DNA of 64,000 nucleotides. It comes from Tetranychus cinnabarinus (taxonomy: Eukaryota > Arthropoda > Arachnida > Trombidiformes > Tetranychidae). The notes below the pieces were generated by a model, which worked only from the letters and a program-made list of their open reading frames with translations, was not told where the DNA came from and did not search any database. Positions 53,142 through 64,000 of this stretch are shown one piece after another; position 1 is the stretch's first letter; every line of letters begins with the position of its first letter. The stretch is taken from positions 124,001 through 188,000 of the forward strand of contig WHVY01000006.1 of NCBI GenBank assembly GCA_022266195.1, in the 5' to 3' direction. The translations under genes and the position numbers were made by a program.

Positions 53142-53582
53142 TTGAGTCGAAGCAATTGCCTAAAGCCTAAAACTAATAACATTGAAAATCAATTGAAACA
53201 ATGTCACTTCAGTCTCAACAGATTTCAAAACTCATCTCTATTCAATTCGAGTTGCAACTCAAGACAAATCGTTCCAAAGATTCGAATCAAAATCAGAAAA
53301 AATTGCAAACAAAATCTAAATCGAAACCAAAGTAAATTTCTTGAAAAAGAAAACCAGATTTTCTCTAATTTAGCCGATTTTCACATTTGGACAATCGCTC
53401 AATACGACCGACTAATTATGGAGCAAGAAAAAACTTTCGACCAAAATAGCAAAGCCGTTGAGTTAAGATTACGAATGAAGGTTTATTTGACAAAACTGAA
53501 GCTGCAATTTTCTCATGGATGGATTCATTCAACACTTTGGTGCATTCAAACTTGCACGACAACAACAAAGACAGTTTGTTGA
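53142..53582 (+). other. Orphan open frame of 146 codons without recognised homology
   Basis: This is the longest open frame outside the receptor exons and their read-through. It opens at a TTG, so translation from its 5' end is unlikely. An internal ATG in good context (AATTATGGAG, near 53418) would give a 54-residue basic peptide starting MEQEKTFDQNSKAVELRLR. Local GC rises in its 3' half. At this base composition a frame this long is unusual but not impossible by chance, roughly one in twenty windows of this size by my rough estimate. An overlapping open frame on the minus strand (53416-53634) weakens the case for either. No domain, signal peptide or splice structure is evident. Confidence 0.15.
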
Positions 53583-56500
53583 GACTAATTGCGAATGACC
53601 AAAGACAGTTTTCTGGTCGAAAATAATTATTCAATAGTTTTCTTGTTTTCTTTCATTTAATTTCAATTGTTTTTCACTCTCACTGTTACAATTTAAATCA
53701 ATTGTTGCGTGTTCACGTCTACACTCATTGCCATATATTCCCATGCATTTGCCTGGAAATAATTTTGATGGATGTTGCTCAAGATGAATTTAAGATGAAA
53801 AACTGATCGTCAACTTTATCCATTACCTAGAGACTGAAAAGGAAAAATTAAATCAAATTTTCTTGAAATTAATTCTGTTGAGGTTAAAGAGTAAAGCAAG
53901 TGGAGAAGAAACAAAAACCTGAAAACAAAGTCTTTTCTTGTTCCATCATTTTGATTGCTCATTAATATTGTTTCCACTTTGACAAAATTCATCAATAAGC
54001 CATGAATTTTTACCTCGAAATTATGAATGAATAAATGAATAGAGAATAAATTGACTGACAATGAGAAGTGTTTTATTGGCTTTTATGCTGGTTATTTGTT
54101 AATAAAATATGAGTTAACCTTTGAAGAGAGAAGCAGAAAGGAGTAAAAATGTAAGAAGAAAAAAGGATTCTTAAATAATCCAGAATATTATTTTCATATT
54201 GTTCAATAAAGTCAACAATGATGATTTTATTATCACATTGGTTTGCTTGTTTGCACACATTTGAGTGAAATTAGAGTGACAACGTAATGACACAAAAAAG
54301 TAAAACAACATTCAATAAGAGATGGAAATTGAACAAAAAATGAAACTTGGAATCGACCTTTACATTGACTGAGTTTATCCATTTATTTGAACAAAAAGAG
54401 AATCTAATTTGAATTTTCAAATATTGAACAGTCAAGAATGACAAACCTCATTGCAATATAACAAACTCCCAGCAAGAATAAAATTTACCCAAAAATGTAG
54501 ACAAACAATGACTAATCAGAAGTTCAACTTTTCAAAATCGATCACAATTTGATCATGAAATGGTGAACAAAAGGCAAGATTAAACATAATTATGTTAACA
54601 GATAATTCAATATTCAGAATCAGATTCAATGGAAATGGCATTTTAGAGGAAAAGAGCGAAAAAAACATTTTCTTTTCTTTCCTGATAAATGGTCTTCCAT
54701 TGAATCGCTTTTAATAACTTCAGGGGAACAATCAACGTTTTCATATAAATAATGTAATGTTTATCAAAAATATAATTAACTCCATCATTGGATTGGTCAC
54801 TAAGGGTTACTTTGCTTCTCTTCACCAAAACCAATTACAACACACATGGAACAGAAAAAAAGGAGAAAAATGAGAAAATTTTCTTCTTCTAATGTTGATT
54901 GTCATCCACACTCATTCACACTTATATTACGTCTTCAAGTTCAGAGGATAATAACATGTTCACCTTCATCCTCATCATTTTCAACACCAACTTTTCATTC
55001 AATTCTTAAACGCTTCTTTCTACTTCGTTAATCACTTTTATCAATCGTTTATCAAAATGTTCATTATCCATGTTATCCCATTGTTTCCATCCTTTTTCCT
55101 TCCATTCTTTCAATTCATTTATCTGATTGTTCATCATTATCATCTTTATTTAAACAACAATCAAAACATTCCATGTGTTAATAATTATTCAGACAAGTGT
55201 AACAATTGACTGAATAAACAGTAAATTGTTATCAAATGTAAAGGTAACATTCAAAGTGGATAAAACAATCAATTGGTGCTTCTTAATGCTACTCCTGTTA
55301 CTGGTCATGTAAATGGCAATTGTTACCTTATATTGTGAGGTAAAACAATTGAGAAATGTAATTATTTTAATTGTCACAAAATGATTTCGATTCTCTTCCA
55401 ACCGATCAAGAAAAACTAATCATTCAAGTGGAGCAATCAAATCGATGTTATTTATTCCAATCGTTATCTCCATTTCAATATTAAATGAAAGGTTAACTCG
55501 AAACTTGGGAAATTATGTGAATTCACTTGATGAAGCAAATGATTTCAGTGACTTTCATCAACAAATTTGACAATTCAATTGTGGTCAAAGATATTATTTT
55601 AAAATGTAAATTACAATTGAGAATGAAATAATTCTAATTCAATTGCTTCCAATTGGAATTGTTGAAGCAAAAATTTAAATTCAATTTTCTGCAAAGTTCC
55701 AATCAGCTTTTCAGCAATAATTTGAAAACTCAATGAAATAGACTTTTGAGCTTCTCTTTAAATGCAAAAAAATCGATAAGTCAAAGTTTAAGGTCAATGT
55801 AATGCATTAATTGGTCAGAATATTTTTGGGTTAAAATGATAATGATAGCTTTAATATGATATTAAAGGTTTCAATCAACCAAATTGTTATATTGTCATTA
55901 GCATTAAATGAACATTGAAATTGCTTCCATCTTAATTGAGTTCAAGTTCAATCGAGCGAAAGATTCAAAGTTTTTTTTCAGTTGAAAAGCAATCAAAGTG
56001 AAAGTCAAGCTTATGATCAGAGAATCAATAAAGTAATTTAACATGGAAAAGTCATGAGTTTGATTAAGATGGGAAAACAAGAACAAATTGTTGTTTCATT
56101 AATTTTTATTAATTAACTTTTACAGGTAAAAACATGGTAAAGCAATAATCTTATTAAAGTCAAGATTGAAGAGTAAATGATTTGTCCATTGAGAGTTGAA
56201 TGTTAGTCGCTTGAAAATGATATTGTTTTTGGGTTGCAATCAAATGTCTGGTTCATTGCTATTTTCATCTTGAAACAGATGAAATCCATTGGAATGAATT
56301 GCATTTTTGGAAAAACCAGAAAATGCAGAAAAATCAATAAACATTGCAAATCATCAATCATTCATTTAAACAGAATCAATAGTTAAATGCGCTAATTTGT
56401 TGAATTGGTTAAATGTTTAACAATCAAGTTCATGCGTAAAGTTGAGGTGAAGATGAACCAGAGTTAAACAGGGAAAAGATGAGAATTGAAATGAAGCAAA

Positions 56501-59500
56501 ATAAGGTTAAGTGTAAATTTACTGTTAAATGACAAAAGATTGCTTGTTACTTAATATCAATGAATAATGATCTTTTCTAATAAAACACACTTTTCTGTTA
56601 TCCTCATGATAATCATGATTCTGTCTTTCACTTTTGTCTCTCTATTCATTGGATCCATTCATTCATCAAATTGAACCAAAGAATCAATTTGTCCATCAGA
56701 GTCAATATATTGATTAGTGCCATTGATTATGAAAATGATTTATTCTTGTCATTTGTTTAATAGGGAAACCTATTTGATTTGAATTACTCTTCATGACATC
56801 AACAGCAAACTGCCATCAGCAGCATTTCACTTTACCTGATTTACTTTCTGTGATTCCATTAATTATCACCATTTTTATTGTTATTTTTTCGAGCAAAATA
56901 AAAAAGGAAAACCTTTAACATGCAAAATGCGAATCAAATGAATGTCAAATGGCTGTTAATAACACAACTAAAGAAATGAGTTAACAGTAATGATGATCAA
57001 AGGTGCAACAGAAAAGTTGATTACAATTAGTTGAGAAAAGGGAAAAGGTTGAAATTCATAATTGGTCGGAAACACGGTGAATCAAGAAAAGGCATTTCAT
57101 GGAGTTTCAATCATCAATTGGATTTTGCTGATAAATTTTATTCTCCAGTTTCTGAAACCAGATTATTGATAAGTGAATGTTGAGTGCAGGTTGACGTTGA
57201 CCAGAAAACATGGCAATAGAAATGTTCTTAAATGATTTATTCTCAGTTAATTAATTACTTTTTTCAATGTTCACTTTGGTTCCAAGTCGTTGAATTACAA
57301 ATTCAACTGATTCCAATCACGAAGTCAATTTTAAATTCAATTGACTGTTTAATGTTGGATGAACAAGTAAATTATCTAATCAACATTGACTTTCAATTAG
57401 CATTAAGTAAAAAACAATTTACGTAAAAATCATTTTCAGAAGGCAACAGATAACGGTTCTGTGATGACATTAAATCATGATCAAGATGAGTTTTAAAGGT
57501 AAAAAAATATCACTTTAATAATTGCAAGTTCAAGCCAAGCACGAGAGTCTGGTGACAAATATAGAGAGATTAATTTGAATTAACATCGAAATGAAATTTT
57601 ACAATTCAATTATAACCAGATAATGTTGATTACTCTTTGCAACTTGAGATTGACATGAACGTTGGTCAAAACCTTTCACAGGTTGTCATGAACATGAGCC
57701 TTGAATATACACATAATATTGCTGTCAACATCATAACCAAACAATTTATCTCATGTTTTTTTTCTTCTTCATCATTAGTCTTAATTTCGCAACTATTCAT
57801 ACCTATTATCATTAATAGGAAAAGCATCATTTCTCTCCTCATCATTTCCATCATTTGCATGAAGTTGATGGAAGCAAAAAGAAGCGCAAAAAATGAGATT
57901 CGGTGCAAAAATGTTGATCACTTTGATCGGTTGACATTGAATCACGATATTAGTGAATGTAAAGTTATTGCTTTTGTCAGGTAACAACCATTGAGTGAAT
58001 ATTAAATGACAATCTTGATTGCATGTTATCGTAATCATTAAACAAATATGAGACATCAAAGGATAAAGGACAAAGGCGATCAAATCTTGGGTCAACTTTG
58101 CTCAACAACAAAAGGTTAATTAACAGATTATTCACAAGTCGCAAAAGTAATCCCAAATTCAATTGCAATGTTGAATGCAAATAGATCACAATTTGCTTTT
58201 AAAATTTCACCTCAGACAATCTGACTAACATTGCAATTGATAAGTTATAACAAGTAATGCAAAGTTTGCATCGAAAATTAGATTAATTGTAAATTAAATT
58301 AACCATAGCCAACATATTCAGAAGTGAGCAGAAAATATGGTTTAATGATTCTATTAATATTAACATGAAGCAATTTAAAGGAATTAAATAAACCATTTAA
58401 TCACTTGATAATTGGCTGCTTTCAATACAATTTTAAATACTATGTTCAACATTGCGATTGGAAATGTAAATATTGATCATTAGGTTTGGAATTTTCAATT
58501 TCAATGAATGATAATCATGACAATTTATGAATAACTAGTCAACACTTGGCCATTTTCGTTCATCTCTCTCTCTGTGGTTAAATGTTCTGTGCTATTCTGC
58601 ATTTATTATCATTTATTCATAGATTGAGTTTCACCAACATCATCATGTTAATGTAAATCTTTGTAAACTTGGAAACACATTTGGTAATCAATTTATGTAT
58701 AAAATGGAGAGAAGAGAAGTAAAAACTCAAACAACTGAGAACACAAATTTAAAACTAAATTGTTAACGTTGTTGGATTCACCATGTTAATCAAATTTATT
58801 TCACGATTCAGTTAACTTGAACAAACCATTCTGAGCACATTGGAAAATAGAGAAATGCAAAGAAAAATGAAACTAACAGTTCAACTTGAATACAACAAGA
58901 AAACTGTGAAATGTTTACTCACTTTTTCAACGAAAATCTTATTCTGGTTTAGTTGAATAAAAGCAAAAGGTAAACATAAAATATAATCAACAGAATCGCA
59001 TTATTATTCACAGCAAATTGAGTTCAGAATAATTATCAATGAATAAACAGTTTTGCGATAATTTCCTTCTAATTTCAGGTTATTTTAAGAAAATTGCATT
59101 TTCCTTTAAATCGACATTTTTTTCATCACTTATTAACCAAAAGTAAAGGTTAATCAAAAGGTAAGAGTTGATGAATGTTGATGAATAGAGAGAAGATAAA
59201 GATTTGTAAAATGATGTGTAAATGATGGAAATGGACTTGTATTGTTGAAGGTGCTTCTTTTCATCGTCATCTTCATCTAATATTGTTTTGTCTATTGAGA
59301 CTTTATTCACTGGAGAATAAGATACGATTAAATGGTAAGAGAATCACAAGAAAAGTTGAAGATGATGAAGAAAAGAGAAATGAATCAATCCAAATGCAGT
59401 TTCATTTCCTTGGCTTTACTTTTTTATCTTCATTGTCTTCTTTTTCTCGGCTAACATTTTGTTTAAGATTCAAGACAAAACCATCAGAATCTTCAGTATT

Positions 59501-62500
59501 AGCATCTTCGTTACTTTCCTCTGTTTTTCCCTTCTTTTCTCTTCTTCTTCTGTTTCCAAGAAAAAGAAGAAAAGAGGTAAGAAAAATGGAGTTTCATGTT
59601 GGTTGAGATGAACAACAATCAGTAAAATGAAATCAAAGGTAACCAAGAAACATACTGTTTTCTTGTTCTTCCTCATCCTCTGTTTATCCTAAATAATCAT
59701 TTCCCTCAAACCTATCAGATAACTTTTCTCTTCAATATTATTACTCTGAGAAAGTAAGATGAATATAGCAAGATGTTTAGTTTGATAATGATCATGATGG
59801 AAACGCCATTTAACTCTAGATTTACTCAATTCATGACAATTGATTGTCTTTCAAGACTTGCAATTTTCCTTTGCAAAAAATATGAAAACTCAATTTGCAC
59901 AGAAAAAAAGTTTCTTCATTAGAAATGAAAATCTCTGATCTCTTGAAATTCATCAACTAATGAAACTATTAAAGAAAGATAAACATGATTAGAACATCAT
60001 GTTGAAGATTCGATGATGAATTTTAACCATTGAATGCGATTAACTTGACAATACAAATGATATTCAATCAATTATGCAAGTTATTTCTGGATTTGCTTCC
60101 CATTATCATGTTAATGATTGCTATTATAATTGTGATTATTCTCATTATTACCATTATTATCATCAGTATTAATGAAACAGATAAGAATTGCCTTACGGAT
60201 AAAATGAATTCTCAGTCGGTGACAGTCAACAGAAGCATTTAATGCATTTTTTGTTTGTTTCAACTAATCAGTTCTGCCTTTTCCAGATTCTAAGTAAACT
60301 TCAATTCTCGTAATTGGTGAAACAATGTGACCATTATTTTGTTCAACAACCTCGAGGCTTGATTCACTTTCACCAAGACTTAATCACAGTTGTACAACAA
60401 CTGTTATGTTTAATTTTCATTACAAAAACTTTGCTCAATACAAATTTATCATTTAAATGTAATCAAAATTTCTCATTCCTTATTCATACCTTATCTCGGC
60501 GCCATCAACTTATTCACCCTTTGCTTTCATTAAATTGAAAATAATTTATCAGCATCATAATTCAATCAGTAAACTGTGAAGACAAGATTGAAATGAATTT
60601 CAATATGAAAAGGAAAATGTATGTTGCTTTCATCTGAATATAATCCTTTCTCATCAGTCACTGAAACTTTGGTTCAGTCGAGTGAAGCCAAAAATGGAAA
60701 TAAATCTAACAGGTAAAGATGAGAAATGAATGAAATGAGTAACCAAGAAGGTGAATTTATTGTTGAGCAAAGAAGAAGAAAAAATGAAAAATAATTTCAA
60801 GACTCCCTGTGGTTTTGGGCGCCTTATTGAGGTTAACATTTTTGCCTTTTTTTTCATTTTCATCTTTTATCAACATTTTATCTTGCCTTATGAATGCAAT
60901 CAAAGTGCAAACTGAATGGTGGAAGAAGCTTGAAACGAGAAAAGGTGAGATGATGACTTCTGGTTGACTTGTGATCAATTTCTGAGGAAATAAAGATTCT
61001 CTTAAAAGGTAAGTTTCTCTTTGGCTCAATCCTCATTCACATTTTTATGCTCAGACAATTTATTTACATTGAAAGAGAAAAGGTTTTGTCTGAAGAGAGA
61101 CAGAGATCGATACTCTTTTTTTTTCATAGAAACTCTTTTTTCTTCTCTTCTTTTCATCATGAACATGTTGGAATTCTGATGTTGCTCAAAGGATAATGAA
61201 GGACCAAACGGATGAGAGCAATGGATGAACCAAATCAAATATAAACGACATTCTGCATCCTGTTGGCTTCAGATCCTACAGTTTGATATCATTTTTTCTT
61301 CTTCTCTCTCTCATGATAATTCTTCTCTCAATCATAATCAATATCATATCTACCTTATTTAGTTTCTTATTGACATGATAATAATGATGAAAAGGCGGAG
61401 AGAAAGTGGATAATAATCATTATGATTCTCTCGTTTAGAGAAGAAACAAAAGTTGAATTGGAAAAGAAAAGCAAAAGTTTATATCAAATATAACAAACTC
61501 AACATGGAATCTTGCAATCTCTCAAATCTGTTATCATCCATTTATCCTATTGTCAACTCTCATCCTGAATTACAGATTTAAAGTTATTAGAACAGAAAAA
61601 TATCACATTAACGGTTTATTTCATTTCAGATGACAATCAGCCTGTAACTCGACATGAGTTGACATCGAGTGTTTGGTTTATTGTCATTCAACTGATAAAC
61701 TCGTTGATTGGTCAAACGGTCACTTGCATTACTCAAGAAGCTCTTAACAGTTGATTTGCAAATCATGAATCGAAAGACTTTACTCAAGAGATGAAACTTT
61801 TAAAAGTTGATTTCAGAATAAGCATTCGATCGCTTTAGACACTAAACTGAGTTTCAACTCGATGCTCGACTCAAGACTAGATAAGAAATGTCAACAAGTT
61901 GAACTGATTGGAAGAAAAGTTGGAGAAAAAATTGACTCATGTAAGGGCATCATTAAAGAATCGATTGTTATCAGTTATTAAATTATCATTATGAGTCAAT
62001 AAACGACATAATAAGATTACATTGGGGTTAACCTTAAATCATTGGAAACTTTTTCTTCTCCTTCATGTCTAACACTCATCTATAGACATTACTCACAAAA
62101 CTACTTTTATTGACCCAAAACTGTATCATTACAATTAGATTAAATACAGGAATACATGATATACATCATATGCTTTCAATTGGATATTATTAGGATAATT
62201 TTAATTTAATGGCAAATGGAGAAAGGAATGAAACTATTGATCAGGAAAAGTTGAAACTGATGTAACCGTCAAGAAGAAGAGAATCGCATTTTGATTAATT
62301 TGAAATTAAATTCAAGGCAAAATGTGGCAAGAGATTACATTTACTGTATGTTAAATCACTTTTGTTGGATATTATCTCAACATGAGTAAGCAACATTATA
62401 TTAATAAAATAACACAAGGCGTAAGGGAAGAGAACAAGATAATCAGTAGCTTGTCAGCTTTTGGGGCTCATTACTTTTGAGGTTATTTTGTCTTCTCTTT

Positions 62501-62514
62501 CAGTGGAAGATGGA

Positions 62515-62537
62515 AGAAGAAGGAAGAAGGAAGAAGA
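62515..62537 (+). repeat. GGAAGAA repeat
   Basis: GAAGAAGGAAGAAGGAAGAAG-type purine repeats of 7-bp period follow GGAAGAT. Confidence 0.75.
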
Positions 62538-64000
62538 TGCAGGGATGAAGCAAGTATCAAAATGAGATGAGAAGAGAAAAAGAATTCGGAATCAATGTCA
62601 ATGGATTTAACTTAACAAGACTACATCACAATTATATCGTACATTTTACTGGGAGGTAAACTTGGATTAACAGGGAAGCAACAAAATTGTAATACCATTT
62701 TCCTTTTTCCCTCACTTTCAGGCGGAATTTTTGTCAATGGAATCGAGAAAATGGTGAAATTCCATTTTCAAGAGCAATTTCTTTTACCTCTCTTTTCATC
62801 ACTTTTGTTGCGCCAAAAACAAATTGAAATTATTTCATCAAAATAAGCGTAACTAATAAACTGATAAAATTAGTTTGCTGTTCAAAGTGTGTTAACATTC
62901 ACACAATAACAAATGTTGTTTATGGTTTAGATCGTCATTAGATGCTTTTTTGTCCTCAAATGAGTTTACCATATAATTTACTGGATAAATTGATATCGAT
63001 CTATTAATAAAAGTAAATGATGATTCAAAGGGAAATAAGTTAATTAGCAACTTCTACAGGTAAAAAGTTAAATGATAAAGACATTTTTCATCCTCGATTT
63101 ATCGATCAGTCACTTTAAGCCATCTTCAAGTAATTAGCTAAAAGTCACTAAAATAAGTGAAATGTCACCATCCAGGAACATGGAGTTTAAACAATCCAAA
63201 TCAAAACAAATTTAAATTACTTTCCAAAGGTAAATCGATAAGCGTAATCAAAATATCTAACATTTAACGAAAAATAAACTAAGAATTTTCCAGATTTTTT
63301 TGGAAAATTTAGTTCACAGAATTTAGATTTAATTTCGAAGTCAAAATATAAGGTTGAGATACATTTAAAAAGATTTCAATATTAACTTTCGAGGTGAAAA
63401 TGAGATCAATATTATTCCATGACCAATTGATATGAGAAGATTGAAAAGTAGACTCAATTGTCCGTCAACATTGAACTAAAATCGAAAAAATTGACTCGAA
63501 ATTTTCTATCTTTGATCATTTGAATTGGTGAATCTACTGAACTTTGAAATGATGAACATTGAAAGGTAATAATCGATGAAATACTTGGCCGTTTCATGTG
63601 AAAATAGTAATCGGTAAAAATGATTATCGAGTAAAAAGAGTTTTGTTTATCCAATTTTGTGTTGGTTATTATTGTGACAAATAATGAATAGTTTTTGGTT
63701 CAAGAGTTCACACATGGACAGCATTAATGAAATAGATTATTGATCAAATTGTAATAATAATAGTAATAAGTAAAGAGAGATTTGGGAATTAATACAAAAC
63801 TATATTTACAGTTACTATCAATGCTAATGGTGGAAACATTATTTCGCATTATTGTGTGATTATAAATATTGTAATAAGGTAATACAATATAAAGTAAAGA
63901 AGATGAAAAGCAATGGGAAAAGAAGTGAAAATCTGTAAATTACAGTAAAGGTGTTGGAATTGAAAGTGTAAAGGTTATACTGGCAAGATTAACCAACAGG

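Larger units (their letters stand above)
34744..64000. other. At least 29 kb with no supported gene, probably upstream intron of the Sidestep-like gene
   Basis: The Ig2 exon begins in phase 1 and so needs an upstream exon. I searched the minus strand here for an Ig1 signature, especially WY codons in a frame with flanking splice sites, and found none. No tRNA, rRNA, conserved protein domain or transposon ORF was recognised. The content is AT-rich DNA with microsatellites (49324-49351, 62515-62537), an 8-bp tandem repeat (38455-38478), a 12-bp palindrome (42355-42366) and several weak open frames, the longest at 53142-53582. The best reading is one first or second intron longer than 29 kb. Confidence 0.6.

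Noticed and set aside
57637..58189. Cluster of overlapping open frames on both strands, up to 115 codons
   Set aside because: Several frames are open at once because of local low stop density; none starts with ATG in good context or resembles a known protein.
62680..62790. Minus-strand GKWYY frame considered as a possible first Ig domain fragment
   Set aside because: It is closed by a nearby upstream stop, has no flanking cysteine pattern and no splice acceptor.
12960..63070. Recurrent CAGGTAA heptamers on the plus strand (for example 13272, 26021, 34808, 49633, 56123, 60710, 63057)
   Set aside because: They resemble splice donors but are mostly on the strand opposite to the gene. The excess over chance is modest and counted by eye, so no claim is made.
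1..64000. CRISPR arrays, bacterial operons, viral integrations
   Set aside because: No regularly spaced direct repeats, no clustered same-strand bacterial-type ORFs and no viral protein similarity were seen; the spliced Ig receptor marks this as animal nuclear DNA.

Overview
The window reads as a fragment of an arthropod nuclear genome. It is very AT-rich, the recognisable coding sequence is split by GT-AG introns ranging from 73 bp to about 25 kb, and the only clear product is a cell-surface immunoglobulin-superfamily protein of the Sidestep (side / side-II to side-VIII) family. The base composition and the abundance of ATTCAATTGAA-like strings remind me of acariform mites such as spider-mite relatives, but that guess is weak. 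Nothing suggests bacterial, viral or organellar DNA.

The one supported gene lies on the minus strand and is partial at both ends. Five exons can be joined with consistent splice phases: 34426-34743 (second Ig domain), 9223-9519 (third Ig domain), 8121-9149 (fourth and fifth Ig domains, fibronectin type III domain, transmembrane helix), 5157-5273 and 403-689 (cytoplasmic tail). Together they give 682 complete codons without an in-frame stop. The signal peptide and first Ig domain are not visible between 34744 and 64000 and probably lie beyond the right edge. The tail continues past the left edge.

The rest, about 97% of the window, is intron or unassigned DNA: 690-5156, 5274-8120, 9150-9222, 9520-34425 and at least 34744-64000. 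Two short non-autonomous DNA transposons sit in the introns, with long terminal inverted repeats, at 3388-3983 (Tc1/mariner-like, TA duplication) and 14361-14825 (PIF/Harbinger-like, TAA duplication). Other content is simple repeats, short palindromes, a G-rich tract and a GA-rich/AP-1-like patch.

The most interesting unexplained stretch is about 31729-32043, inside the 25-kb intron. Its GC content (about 42-48% in the lines I counted) matches the true exons rather than the surrounding intron. It holds a plus-strand 41-codon ORF with a signal-peptide-like core, a minus-strand 46-codon ORF, and a minus-strand TTTCCCAG|GTAAAG that looks like a recursive-splicing ratchet point. I see no convincing novel multi-gene system; this is mainly an intron-dominated neuronal-type receptor locus.
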